21,570 nucleotides of DNA from Cyclostephanos tholiformis (GCA_036939975.1 JALLPB010000161.1:1-21570); one strand, 5' to 3'. Shown: positions 8,106-18,175, numbered from the stretch's first letter. Made by a program: numbers and translations. Notes: generated by a model not told the origin, from the letters alone.

Positions 8106-10729
8106 TTATCGAATAATTGGGCTTCCACAAAAGCTACCCATTACAAGATTATTACCTTTCCTTTCACTGGGAGGACTCCCAAAGACGTCCCAAAACCTGA
8201 GAGTCTCGTCAGCGGCAGCTGATACAACACATCCACCGTCTGGACTTTGATCCATGTGAAGCACCTAGAATGACGTAGCGTGACACAAAGTGCGCGATAC
8301 AGAATGAGTGAACAAAATAAACGCTCACAAGGTACTATCATCACACAAGGGATTCAGCGACAGAAGCTAACACTCACCCTAGCAGTATGGCCCTTGAACT
8401 CCTGGATCTTCGTCATGGTAGGATACTTCCAAAGAATCAACTGATTCTCACTGAAACCGTGACTCGAGCAAATTTCCCGCTGGTGCTTCGACCAAAGGAG
8501 GGAGCAAACCTGACTGCCAGTATCTATCGAATTCAAGACCGCACCAGAATTCGTATTCCAGAACTTGATGGATCGATCGGCGGTGCCGCCGCCGCTGGCG
8601 AGCAGCCCCCGATGGAACGGACACCAGGCCAATGCCTTCACCGCTGCCTTGTGATGGGTCAGGGCTAGTCGGGGGCCGATGTTCGCCGTGTCGAAGTTCG
8701 GGCCGCCACGACGGGACATGGACGCATCCCACAGGCATAGCAGGTTCTCGTTCCCTCCGCTTGCGAGGGTGCTCCCCTCGTCGTTCCACCTAAGCCCGCA
8801 CACCTCCTGAGTGTGCCCGACGTAGGTGCTCACCACGTGATTCCGACTGGGCACGTCGTGCTGCACGATAAGCGAGTCCCGCCCCCCGGAACTGAGCCAG
8901 TGCTGATTCCAGCTTAGCGCGCCGACCCGCGCAGAGTGACCGTCCAATGTCCTGAGCCTGCGCTCCGCCTCGGCGTCCCAAAGCTGAACGACGTTATGAT
9001 TCGTGCCAACGGCGATGAAGTGACTGTTGCCCTTGTCGCGGACCCAGCTAACGCTCGTGACGAAGTCGGACTCCTCCCTTAGCGTTAGGAGGTGCTTGAT
9101 GTTCCCGGTTTCCGCCTCCCACAGGTACACGCACTGCCCAAGCGCGACCGCGAGGGTGTTGCTCTCGCTCCAGCTAACTAGGTTGAGGTAATAATCGTCA
9201 ACGAGCTCGGGAGCGTCGAGTATCCTCGACGGCGTCTTGGGTATCCGCCTGCCGATCGATTTCGTCGCATTGCGCAAACGATTCTCCGCCTGGGAGAGGG
9301 AATCGAATTGCGTCGTGCCGTTCGCGTTATTGTGCGAACCGGAATTCGACGCCGCTCGATGTAGTACGTGAAGCTGATCGTGCGAGAAGGGATCGACGAC
9401 GTCGACGTTGCCGCCGCCGACGTTCCCGAATCGTCGTCGACGATCGCCGCGGTCGGTCAACGACGTCCGACTCATGCGATTCGGCGAGGATGACGATAGC
9501 GGGGTAAGGCATCGCATCATCGAGGACGACGACGAGCCATATCGAACGAGCGGACGACGTTCGGGCATCGACGGGGGAGTTGACGCGTCACGGGGGGTCG
9601 AACCGTCGCCATCGTTGTTATCGATCGTAGGATCGTCCTGCGAGCCGGAGCTTATGGACCGATGCGACGAGTTCGCGGTGGATAGTGACGAGGAGGACAG
9701 CGTCTCCTCCCTCTTCGTGCCCCGGAACGATAGCATGCGTTGCATCCCGCCCCTGCGATGGGGCGAACCCCCCAACATACCGGCGCTCGTTCCCATCGCG
9801 CCGCCGACACCTCCCCCCCCCCCTACCCCTCCATCCACCTGGGATTCGTCGTCGTTCATCGATGCGTAAACGATGCTCTCGACGTTCTCGCGATTCTGCC
9901 CGCCCACCATGCTCGCGCCGGAGGCGTCGTTGGGCGTTATCACGCACGAATGATCGCTCGTATGTCGTCCATTGCCGTCAAACGTCGAATAAGAATAATC
10001 GCCTCCCATGGATGTGGACATAACCCCGCTGGGATGCCGACACGCCATCGACGACGGTCCTTCGTCCATGGGTATGTTCAACAACGCCCCCCTCATCCTG
10101 CGATTGAATTCGGCCTGGAGCGGCGTATTGGCGTCGGCGATCGCGGTCGGGAACATCGTCGTCGTCGTCGCGGACGGCGATCCCGTACCCGGTGGCGGGG
10201 GCGTGGATGCGGTCATCGTCTGCGTCGTGCCGCCGGCGTTATTATTGCTCGACGATGACGACGACATGGAATTCGGATCGCCGTTCTCGCCCGCGTGTCG
10301 CAATCGACGCTGGTATTCCCTCCTCGACAGCTTCTCGAACGTCCTACCGAGATTCTTCTCCACCGACTCGACGGTGGCGCGACATATGTCCACCCTCATC
10401 GCCGATCGATTCGGTATGAACCGATCGCCGGTGTAACGCGACGAGAAGCCCACCCCCCCCTCGCTCCCTCCCCCTTCCCCCCCTTCCCCCGGAATACGAC
10501 GACATGCCATGATATTCCCGGGAGGGGTCCGTAGAAGCGGCGGCGAGAGCGACGGCGGACCGCCGCCGTTATTTCCCTTCCCGAGTCGCCTCCTCGGCGT
10601 GGTCGCCGGACGGCGTTTCGTGGGTGTCAGCGCGCCACCGACGATCCCTCCGTTCCCGTTTACCGATGTCCCGCCGCATTTGGACTTAATCGGCGTGTGA
10701 CATTGCGAGGTCGTCGTCATCGTCGCCAT
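8106..10729 (-). CDS. CDC20: Cdc20/Fizzy-type WD40 activator of the anaphase-promoting complex
   Basis: Exons 10729-8378 and 8264-8106 give 836 residues. Cdc20/Cdh1 proteins bring substrates to the APC/C ubiquitin ligase in mitosis. The C-box DRFIPNR is at 102-108, followed by SAM as in plant Cdc20, not the SGSN type of Cdh1. The propeller entry motif ([14 protein letters not shown], from about residue 496) and DDYYLNL follow, then seven WD40 blades to the end. Removing the last intron restores the final blade ([11 protein letters not shown]) and a terminal Ile-Arg, the IR tail that binds the APC/C. Odd: the protein is far longer than the usual 450-550 residues because about 385 low-complexity residues rich in Ser, Gly, Asn and Thr lie between C-box and propeller. 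No KEN box is seen. The distinction from Cdh1 is likely but not certain. It shares its upstream region with the HPPK-DHPS gene. Confidence 0.93.
8265..8377 (-). other. Intron in the Cdc20-type gene (113 bp)
   Basis: On the minus strand it begins GTGAGTG and ends CTAG. It splits GHTAR from [11 protein letters not shown], exactly at the start of the last WD40 blade. Reading through it instead gives a stop at 8354 and loses the blade and the IR tail. Confidence 0.93.
10453..10490 (-). other. G-quadruplex-type tract inside the Cdc20 coding strand
   Basis: The coding (minus) strand has G runs of 5, 8, 5, 3 and 8 separated by one to five bases, meeting the usual G3+N1-7 pattern with room to spare. 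It encodes the Gly/Glu-rich residues about 80-93 just before the C-box. A structure in DNA or mRNA is inferred only. Confidence 0.6.
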
Positions 10730-11183
10730 TCGTCGAGCCCTCTAGGGATGTCGAGTGTGAGTGTTAGTATGATTGTTTGGGAGAGAGAGAGAGTCGTTTA
10801 GCCCTTCGTACTATTCAGAGGGGATGGACGACGGGTGTTGATTAGAGATTTTTTCCGGGCGTGGTATGGGGTTTGCGAGCTGGACGGGAGAAAACATTCA
10901 TCTCCGTCGGGTTCGAACAGCGGAGGAGGGAGATGGAAAAAGAGAGAGAGAGGACGGATGCGGTGCATGCATGCGGGATGATACGTCGGCATGAAGTCGT
11001 TTTCAGGAAGTCCTGGCGAAAAAATGAGAAAGTTGGCGCGTCCGGCTCGTTTAACGATTTTGAATGTAAGATATCCAACGTACGTAGGAAATTTCGATTT
11101 TTCGACGATTTACCGCCAAGTTTTTTCGTTCGTTTTGGCGGGGAACGTGATGATTTTTTTTCTCCCGCCGCGCGCATGGTTTA
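10730..11183. promoter_or_regulatory. Divergent promoter region with E2F-like boxes
   Basis: This 454-base gap separates the divergent Cdc20 and HPPK-DHPS genes. TTGGCGCG occurs at 11033-11040; CCGCCAA at 11113-11119 and TTGGCGG at 11135-11141 form a perfect 7-base inverted pair, the latter inside TTTTGGCGGGGAA, close to the E2F consensus TTTSSCGC/TTTGGCGGGAAA. GA dinucleotide repeats lie at 10781-10793 and about 10938-10951. No TATA box is obvious. Small ORFs here on both strands are unsupported. If the boxes work for both genes, the two would be expressed around S phase to mitosis, but this is inference. Confidence 0.5.
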
Positions 11184-13331
11184 ATGAATGCCCCGCCGCC
11201 GCGCGCACGTGTGGCATGTGACTGTAATGGTGGACCAAGTCCGTTCTCGCGATTATCCCCCATCGACCACGCCCGAAATCATCAGGGAACCCAAATGAGG
11301 AAGAGGGCAAGGCAACGATCAACACCAACAATACGCAATACGCCATCCATAATTCTAATCATCTCGCTGTCCATGTTGGCACATCGCTCCCGCATCGGGC
11401 TGTCGATGACGAGCAACAACATCCCACTCGCGAGGGTGCCTGCACGGGGGAGGATTGGGCCGACGATGACAAGGAGAGTGATCGTCTCCCCCGTCGTCGT
11501 CGTCACAAGGGGGCGCGGAACGACGACGGGTGGTGGGTCAGACGTCGTTGCATATTCGACCGCGCATCTTGGCTCGTCGTCCGGGACGAGTCGCGTCCGG
11601 TCATCCCCCCCTCCGCGGTCGGATATTATGAAACGACTTCGCGGCGGCGGCGGCGGCGGCGGCGGGTCGTCCGATCATCGCCCCCCCGGGGATGCGTCGT
11701 CGTACGACGATCGCGAATGGCGCAAGGCCTACATCGCCGTCGGGTCCAACCTCGGCGATCGTTATCGCAACGTCGTCGACGCCCTATCCGCGCTCGTTTC
11801 CGACGGCACCGTGCGGGTATTGCGAACGTCGTACCTTAGGACGACGCCGCCCATGTACGTTACCGACCAGCCCCAATTTTTGAACGGCGCCATCGAGGTC
11901 GTGACGTGCCTTGATCCGATGGACCTGCTGAGATATTTGAAGGGCATCGAGGCGGGGTTGGGGAGGGATGTTGGGTCGAACGATAACGGCGGGACGGTGA
12001 GATTCGGACCGAGGACGATCGACTTGGACATTTTGCTATACGATGATGACACGTGCGAAGGAAAAATCGAAAATGACGACGATGGCGATGACAAGACGAC
12101 GACGATAATGACTCGTCGTTCATCCCTCGTGATGCGAAATGATGTATTGGAGATACCGCACCCTCGAATGTGCGAGAGGGAATTCGTGTTATCGCCAATG
12201 CGCGATCTCGAGACCACTTCCTCGAGGAAGAAGGAGAAGGATACAATTAATGACATTGAAGACGACGTAGACGATGAGATCATAATAAGACACCCGGTCC
12301 ACAACGTGTCGATGTCGAGGCTACTCGAATCTCTAATGAAGGAGAATCGAAGCATCATCGGGGAGGGAAGGGACGAGGGTAAGAACTATAACGTGAGAAA
12401 CGAAGATAGAGGCACGAGGGCGGTCAGGGTCCTGCCCCTCCCACGCGGTAGGATGCTTCAATTCAACGGGACGATAATCATGGGCATACTCAACGTTACC
12501 CCCGACAGCTTCAGCGACGGCGGAATGCACGCCGACTCGGTCGAAAATGCGGCGATGCACGCAATGCAAATGGTGAAGGACGGCGCCGACGTTATCGACG
12601 TCGGGGGCGAATCGACGCGTCCGGGCGCATCGGACGTATCAGAGGAAATGGAGATGGAACGCGTGATCCCCGTCATACGGCGCATACGCGAGCTCGGCAT
12701 CGACGTGCCGATATCGATTGACACGCGCAGGTCGTCGGTTGCGAGGGCCGCGATAATGGCCGGTGCAGACGTGATCAACGACGTTTCGGGCGGTACGCAC
12801 GATCCGACAATGCTGGGCATCGTGGCATCGTTGGGGGTGCCGATGATTATCATGCACATGCGTGGCACTCCGAGGACGATGTCGTCCCTATCGAATTACG
12901 ACGAATATCCCGGCGGGGTAGTGTCCGGCGTCGGGCACGAGCTGAACAGGCGTTCGATTGAGGCGGAGGCCGCGGGCGTGCATCGATGGCTGCAGGTGAT
13001 CGATCCTGGCATAGGCTTTGCGAAGGACTACGATGGTAACCTGTCGCTATTGGGAAACATCGACGCCCTACGGAGGTATTGCGGCGGTCTACCGCTATTG
13101 ATCGGTCCGAGTAGGAAGCGTTTCATTGGCGAGATCACCGGCGAGTCGCATCCGATGGATAGGGATTACGGGACAGTGGCCGCGTGCTTGGCATCAATAC
13201 TGCACGGCGACGACGATGGAGCGGGGAATATAGGTGATGCTCCCTGCAACATCCTGCGAGTGCACAACGTTAAGGCTGTCAAGCAGGCGATCTTGGTCTA
13301 TGATGCGATAAGGAATGCACGGAGACGCTGA
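11184..13331 (+). CDS. folK-folP: Bifunctional HPPK-DHPS (folate biosynthesis)
   Basis: The 715-residue protein fuses 6-hydroxymethyl-dihydropterin pyrophosphokinase to dihydropteroate synthase, two successive steps that yield dihydropteroate. HPPK starts at about 181 (AYIAVGSNLGDR) and has the signature RFGPRTIDLDILLY with the metal-binding Asp pair, then IPHPRM. DHPS begins near 430 with ILNVTPDSFSDGG (435-447), then GGESTRPGA, SIDTRR, DVINDVSGG, the DPGIGFAK loop, IGPSRKRF and a closing RVHNVK. No dihydroneopterin aldolase domain is present, as in plants. The N-terminal 180 residues are Arg/Ser-rich and fit a mitochondrial presequence; Met38 at 11295 is a plausible alternative start and would leave room for a 5' UTR after the E2F-like boxes. 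Acidic low-complexity inserts occur inside HPPK and in the linker. No intron is needed. Confidence 0.97.
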   Translation: MNAPPPRARVACDCNGGPSPFSRLSPIDHARNHQGTQMRKRARQRSTPTIRNTPSIILIISLSMLAHRSRIGLSMTSNNIPLARVPARGRIGPTMTRRVIVSPVVVVTRGRGTTTGGGSDVVAYSTAHLGSSSGTSRVRSSPPPRSDIMKRLRGGGGGGGGSSDHRPPGDASSYDDREWRKAYIAVGSNLGDRYRNVVDALSALVSDGTVRVLRTSYLRTTPPMYVTDQPQFLNGAIEVVTCLDPMDLLRYLKGIEAGLGRDVGSNDNGGTVRFGPRTIDLDILLYDDDTCEGKIENDDDGDDKTTTIMTRRSSLVMRNDVLEIPHPRMCEREFVLSPMRDLETTSSRKKEKDTINDIEDDVDDEIIIRHPVHNVSMSRLLESLMKENRSIIGEGRDEGKNYNVRNEDRGTRAVRVLPLPRGRMLQFNGTIIMGILNVTPDSFSDGGMHADSVENAAMHAMQMVKDGADVIDVGGESTRPGASDVSEEMEMERVIPVIRRIRELGIDVPISIDTRRSSVARAAIMAGADVINDVSGGTHDPTMLGIVASLGVPMIIMHMRGTPRTMSSLSNYDEYPGGVVSGVGHELNRRSIEAEAAGVHRWLQVIDPGIGFAKDYDGNLSLLGNIDALRRYCGGLPLLIGPSRKRFIGEITGESHPMDRDYGTVAACLASILHGDDDGAGNIGDAPCNILRVHNVKAVKQAILVYDAIRNARRR
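11641..11666 (+). repeat. GCG trinucleotide repeat encoding polyglycine
   Basis: About eight uninterrupted GCG units in the presequence/linker part of HPPK-DHPS encode a run of eight glycines just before the HPPK domain. Such runs are length-variable by slippage; here it is in frame and lies outside the catalytic domains. Confidence 0.85.
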
Positions 13332-13490
13332 TGAGTTCAACACCATGAAAGATCTAACTGTTTACATGGCAACTAGGTTAATAACGCACAAACTACGACA
13401 GATTCTCATACATGTCGTCTCAATCACTATATCAGTAACCCTCGACACAAAACCTCGCACAAAAGTGCGTTTTTTCCTCCTTAATCGTCA

Positions 13491-16066
13491 TCACCAGTCT
13501 TCGTATTCATCGTCGTCGTCGTCTCCGTCGGCTTTTGTACATTCTAATTTCGGTTGATGCCACTCATCACTTTGCAAATGTGAACATGATGTCAAATGAT
13601 TCGAGCTGATGTCAAACGATGACTCCTTCTCTGTTAATTTCTCTGGAAGCAACGCTGTGACAAGTGTGCCATTAGAGAATCCCGCTACGATCCACCGTCC
13701 TCTGAACGCAATAGCCATTGGGCCCCCTTCTCCAAAACTATTATCTCTATCTCCGCCCTTTAGGAACCCTTCAAAATCACTCTCATCATCGTCTAAGCCT
13801 AAGATGCACCCTACTTCATCCGAGTCAACATTTTGCTTCCGCCTTTTGTGAGCAGGCTTATTTCCACCCCAGAGAGGAGACTTGACTTTTCCTACAGCGA
13901 TTTCTCTTCCTGGATACACATCATCGCCGTCTTCGTCGTAATTCTTATTCTCGAAATTTCTACGGTTGCCATCTCAGCTGTCCAACTTTTCATGGTCGGC
14001 GCAGACGCCAATGTTGAAGATCCAGGCGATTTGAGTATCTTCATTTGCAATGATAGAATACAGTGACTGCGACATGACCATCCCACCATGGAAACCACCG
14101 TCCAGCTCGTGACTTGGTAAAATTTTTCCGTAACCGTTAATAACAATGCTGCTTGGGAAAGATCCGTCGTCGTCATCTTCGTTTATAGTCAAAACGGCGA
14201 TTTCTCTAGCATGGTCATTTGCGATCAAAATTTTATTCCCATTTACGCTCAATCCTACGACTTCATACAAACTAGTTGTGAACTGACGAAGGATTGAACG
14301 CGTTGGATCTTGAAATCTTTTCTAAGGAGCGGAACGCCTAGAAAAATGAAGAAATGTTTGGTCAACTATGATCCATCTATGTACTGAAAACGATGAAATC
14401 ACAAACGTACCTGGGTCGCTCAAGCTCCAAAGGATAATTGAGCGAGGAATCCCGTGGCCGGAACAGATTGATAGCGTAAACAAATATTTTGCCTCAACAA
14501 TGGCCATGGCCCGAATCAATCCTGGGTCCCATCTCCAAGTTTTCATTGCTCTTTGATTAGAATGCTCCCAGAAGGGAAGTATGTTTCCTTCTGATCAATC
14601 TTCGGCCTCTAATTTATCGAAATCAGAAAAGTTCTCATCGTATCGTAAACACTTACACAGACAAAATAGCCCTACGACGATTGAATCTACCGATGTATTA
14701 CGATCTTTCTGATAAAGCTTACAGAAGACCACTGTCGAAACGGAAGGATGGGCAGGGTCTCCGTCAGTATCGGCGCCAATGTTGCAAGCGTACGCTTTAG
14801 TAAGTTTTCCGTCGATATTGGACCACGCCCGCAATGTCGAAGGTCCTCGTTTTTCAAAATCACTATGAGGATAACCTTCGTAGGAATCAGACCATGTGTA
14901 AACTAAGTGGTGGTTCATATTGGTTGGATCAGGCCGAACGACCCGCGACCACTGGTGCTTCGCTTACATGCAATCCACAGCCTGAGAAGCGTCCAAAATC
15001 TTCATCTTCCGTTCCGTCTGCATAGATTCGCTTCGACCAAGCCTTTGTATCTTCCTCAAGATACTATTTAGCGAGTGTCCCGTCATCATGCTCACTCTAT
15101 AAAACTGGCTTTTTGTCAGGGTCTTCGGTAAGAGCCAAGGCTGTCACTAGTTTTTTCGGTTCTGTGCACGAATAGATTATCTTGCATTCCTCGTCAGAAA
15201 CCAATATTGGCATAAGTGGACGCTCTACCACATTGTCGAATTCATCCAAATGAGCACCTGGACTCAACTCTATACCATTGTGCATCCAGCTTGCTTCTAC
15301 CACGCATAACAGCTCATGAAAAGATTCGAAATCGTATTTCCATGCTTTGAGAATTTGGTTGCTCTCGAAGCCATGTCTGTCGTACCCTTTTCCAGTCCCA
15401 ACAATGACGTGAAGTATGCTCTTTTTATATTGAAACCACCGATACTTTCCCGATCGGAGCATGGCGTAGGCTTTAGGAAATACTCTCTCAAAATCGAATC
15501 CGGACGATTTACGATCCTTTGGCAATCGAAAGAGAATTTTTTGGGCCCCATGGTCCACTTTCTTTGTGATATTTCTTCACTTCTTCGTACGTCTGATCAT
15601 CCTCGGCAGGAACTACCCATCGACGTATCGCGTCATAGCGATATCTATCGAGCTTGTCTGGATCAGAATGTTTCTTTCGAGGCATCCATGCTTTTTCGCC
15701 AACCTCAAATAGTTCATTCAAATCAAACATTACAGGGGCGTAAAAAAGATCCTGTGATAACGTTCGGTTTTCCATTGCACAGAACGTGTCAGCACCCAGG
15801 AGCTCCAAGCTAGCACATCCAATAGTTTTTTTCTCGGCGGAAAGAGCTGGTTCATGGTCGTCGTCAAGTTCGTCGTCATTGTCAAAACTTGGTATGTAAT
15901 AACCCAAAAATGCCTTCGACATATTGGGGAAAAAGTTATCCACTTGTTGATCTTTGGGTAAAGCATACGCTGGGATGGAACTCAATGCTCTTTTCATCGT
16001 GTCGTGATTAGCTTCTAAGGTGAAATATTGAAGTAGAGAAGTCACCGTTTCCTCCTTGACGCTCAA
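13491..16066 (-). pseudogene. Decayed gene of unknown family (multiple stops and frameshifts)
   Basis: A row of long minus-strand coding pieces forms one broken gene. It would begin at 16066 (MSVKEETVTSLL) and end at 13491 in an acidic tail (DDDDDEYEDW). In-frame stops separate blocks that read on in the same frame: TAG at 15097-15099, TAG at 15064-15066, TGA at 14929-14931, TGA at 14595-14597 and TGA at 13974-13976. Frame changes occur near the A6 run at 15537-15542, near 14930-14990, and between 14338 and 14270. One intron relic remains. The pieces hold repeated short strand-like units such as GRWIVAGFSNGTLV and GNKILIANDH, suggesting a beta-propeller, but I do not recognise the family. A polyD tract lies near the end. 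Some breaks might be sequencing errors; so many of both kinds argue for real decay. Confidence 0.75.
14338..14410 (-). other. Relic intron in the pseudogene (73 bp)
   Basis: On the minus strand it starts GTACGTTTG and ends TTTTTCTAG after a pyrimidine-rich stretch. It follows LWSLSDPG and precedes a coding piece that continues after a frame change. Its survival shows this is a decayed ordinary gene and not a processed copy. Confidence 0.6.
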
Positions 16067-16444
16067 AACTTTAAGAATCGTACGTCACCTCAATTAAGAC
16101 TGGTAAATCTAAAACGCGACTTTTTGATTTTTGGCGGGAGCAAAATTTCAAACCGGACAGACCGCGAAGGACGTCGACTAAAATTGCAATATCTCTTTTC
16201 CCAGATGGTTTCTCGAATTGTCTGGTATACCAAACGAAAGCCTANTTTAGGTCAATTTCCATCAATGAAACAAGTCTTGTGAAAAGCATAAGCCATGTCA
16301 AATTTCCTCAACTCCAACGGTGTACACCCCCTTCTAAACAGGTTTAGAACAATTTCGGAAGGCACCCAATAGGAATGAGTAAAGTGACTGTAAATCACAA
16401 GATGCAAATCAGATTAAAATTCTAATAAAACTATTAATATCCTT
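16067..16444. other. Intergenic region
   Basis: This 378-base stretch lies upstream of the pseudogene and downstream of the CR gene. It contains one undetermined base (N at 16245) and a box TTTGGCGGGA at 16130-16139 that resembles an E2F site, 64 bases before the pseudogene start. I see no gene. Confidence 0.6.
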
Positions 16445-18175
16445 TTATTCTGGATAAGGAACCATAATCGCATATTGTTCAATATCTTGAGGTTTTTTCT
16501 TGGTGAAAGAATGGTAGTACAAGGGAGGGAGTAACCAATACAACCTGTTGGCTTCCCCAAGCATAGCTAAATCATCTTCGGCTTTGGAATTGATATCATG
16601 CTTCTTTCCGACTGTCATTTGGAATGCACCAGTTCCAGGAATCCAGGCATCAATTGCCGCATAATTTTTCGTCTTTGGCACATGAAGTTTATTGACAGTT
16701 TGGTCGGGTAATACTCTGTCAACGACTATCTTTTTGGACCGCGGAATGTACAACGTTGTGTCATTCGGCTTGATTTTGTTGTTTCCATGTACCAACTGTC
16801 GGCAAGGAAAAGTGCCCCCCCTCTCCAGTAATTCAATTGCATACGGCTCAAAAATGTATCCACACAGCGCAGCAGTAAGTGGATTTCCTTCGCAAGAGGC
16901 AAGAAGGGTTCTCATTCTGTGCTTTGCTTCATCGCCCATGTATTTAACAATTATATTCAGGGCGGTTGGAGATGCATAGCACACGGACGAATTTGTGAAA
17001 GGAGGATCTGATGTCATATGTACCAAGGAATGAATAACCTTTGATTTGTCCGTGATAGTAGAATTGATGCCTATCTTCTTGATGCAATCATTCAGTGAGC
17101 AGTCCGCACATGCTGCGTCGAGCATTAATAACGGAGACTGCGTTGTGTCTTCCAATACGTGTCGTGGTATTCCACCAAGAATTTCAAAACGTTCACGCCA
17201 TTGTGTTGCATGTGGAAACAATAGTGTAATCGTATCCAGTTCAGCCTCGGTCCAGATTGGCATGTAAAAGATTTGAGGTACGGGAGGTTTCTTGAAATCA
17301 TTCACCATATCTCGACGTGGGGAGGTTGATATAATGAACGTAGAGAGTTCCTGGGGCAAATGGTTAAGATCGGCTTCACCTTTGCGTTTGGCATCGAATA
17401 AGCACCAAAGGGAGTGGTTCCAAAAAGAAACATCATTGTCCTGTGGCAAATTGCCGCTGGCAAACCAGAAAACAGCACCATTTCCATCATAGTAAATATT
17501 GAATGTACCATACATGAAGAGAACGCGCTTTCCGTCTTTGACCAGTTTCCATAGAAGGTAAAAGAGGAAGAGTGACTTGCCAATCCCTGGGGTACCGGTG
17601 ATGATTGCCTTGTTGCCATTGCCCTCGAGTATACTTGATGCAATCGTTTTATAGGATTTCCGAATGAAGAGTTGATTCAAAGTTGTTTCTGGCATTTTTT
17701 GTTCGAATAAAATCCATGATCCGTCATCAATCTCAGTAGCATTGAAAATGCTGTTGAAGAATTTTTCACTGCAGGGTGGGAAGGATGAAGGTTGGCGGAT
17801 TTGTAGCGATGGCTGAATTGGCGGCGGTGGGACGGCAACGACAAGCATGTCCTCCATGCTTCCTAGCCCGCCGACAGATTGAGTGGGGTCTAGCGGGTCA
17901 ACTTTTCCTTCGCTATCAGCGGTGCTTCTGTTATCAAACGCCGCCTTGTTCTCGTAGACGAGGAGTTGCGAGGGGGCAATGGCAGGGAGTACCGCGGAGT
18001 TTTCGTGATGGACTAACTTCCGAAACTCAGCGACGACGGCACCTGAATAGATTGAGACATAATCAGCTGTGGTACCCTTGTACGGTTGACCCGTCACGGA
18101 GTCCAAGAGGAGGAACCAAATGAGTGGTGAAGGAGGGTGTGATGTGGATGACCATTGCTGTAGGTTGGAAGACAT
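16445..18175 (-). CDS. Crinkler-RHS-type (CR) protein: P-loop NTPase with REase-like C-terminus
   Basis: This intact 576-residue protein matches the Crinkler-RHS class described in oomycetes, fungi, trypanosomes and algae. Residues about 17-78 resemble the ubiquitin-like header of Crinklers. A Pro-rich linker (115-135) follows. The NTPase has Walker A GTPGIGKS at 194-201, a Walker-B-like WCLFD at 257-261 and a sensor-like STSPRR at 283-288. The C-terminus shows FEPYAIELLERGG (442-454), AIDAW (Asp509) and FQMTVGKKH (518-526), the E...D...QxT pattern of the restriction-endonuclease-like domain in this class. Such proteins are proposed nucleases or effectors in host or mobile-element conflict; activity here is inferred only. 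No signal peptide is visible. A broken paralogue lies 2 kb away in the same orientation. Confidence 0.82.
   Translation of the reverse strand: MSSNLQQWSSTSHPPSPLIWFLLLDSVTGQPYKGTTADYVSIYSGAVVAEFRKLVHHENSAVLPAIAPSQLLVYENKAAFDNRSTADSEGKVDPLDPTQSVGGLGSMEDMLVVAVPPPPIQPSLQIRQPSSFPPCSEKFFNSIFNATEIDDGSWILFEQKMPETTLNQLFIRKSYKTIASSILEGNGNKAIITGTPGIGKSLFLFYLLWKLVKDGKRVLFMYGTFNIYYDGNGAVFWFASGNLPQDNDVSFWNHSLWCLFDAKRKGEADLNHLPQELSTFIISTSPRRDMVNDFKKPPVPQIFYMPIWTEAELDTITLLFPHATQWRERFEILGGIPRHVLEDTTQSPLLMLDAACADCSLNDCIKKIGINSTITDKSKVIHSLVHMTSDPPFTNSSVCYASPTALNIIVKYMGDEAKHRMRTLLASCEGNPLTAALCGYIFEPYAIELLERGGTFPCRQLVHGNNKIKPNDTTLYIPRSKKIVVDRVLPDQTVNKLHVPKTKNYAAIDAWIPGTGAFQMTVGKKHDINSKAEDDLAMLGEANRLYWLLPPLYYHSFTKKKPQDIEQYAIMVPYPE

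Noticed and set aside
8141..8377. Minus-strand 67-residue ORF and the Cdc20 frame ending at 8354
   Set aside because: Both are side effects of not removing the 113-base intron; the spliced frame gives the conserved last WD40 blade and the IR tail.
8700..10720. Many long plus-strand ORFs opposite the Cdc20-type gene
   Set aside because: They are Arg/Pro/Ser-rich mirror frames of GC-rich coding sequence with no domains.
11184..11640. A third folate domain (dihydroneopterin aldolase) before HPPK
   Set aside because: The N-terminal 180 residues are Arg/Ser/Thr-rich without aldolase motifs; they fit a targeting sequence.
13491..15100. Recoding of UGA (selenocysteine or a variant code) to explain stops in the unknown gene
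   Set aside because: TAG stops and frame changes are also present, and the neighbouring intact genes use TGA as a normal stop.
16245..16245. Ambiguous base N
   Set aside because: It is a sequencing or assembly gap marker of one base and lies outside any gene.
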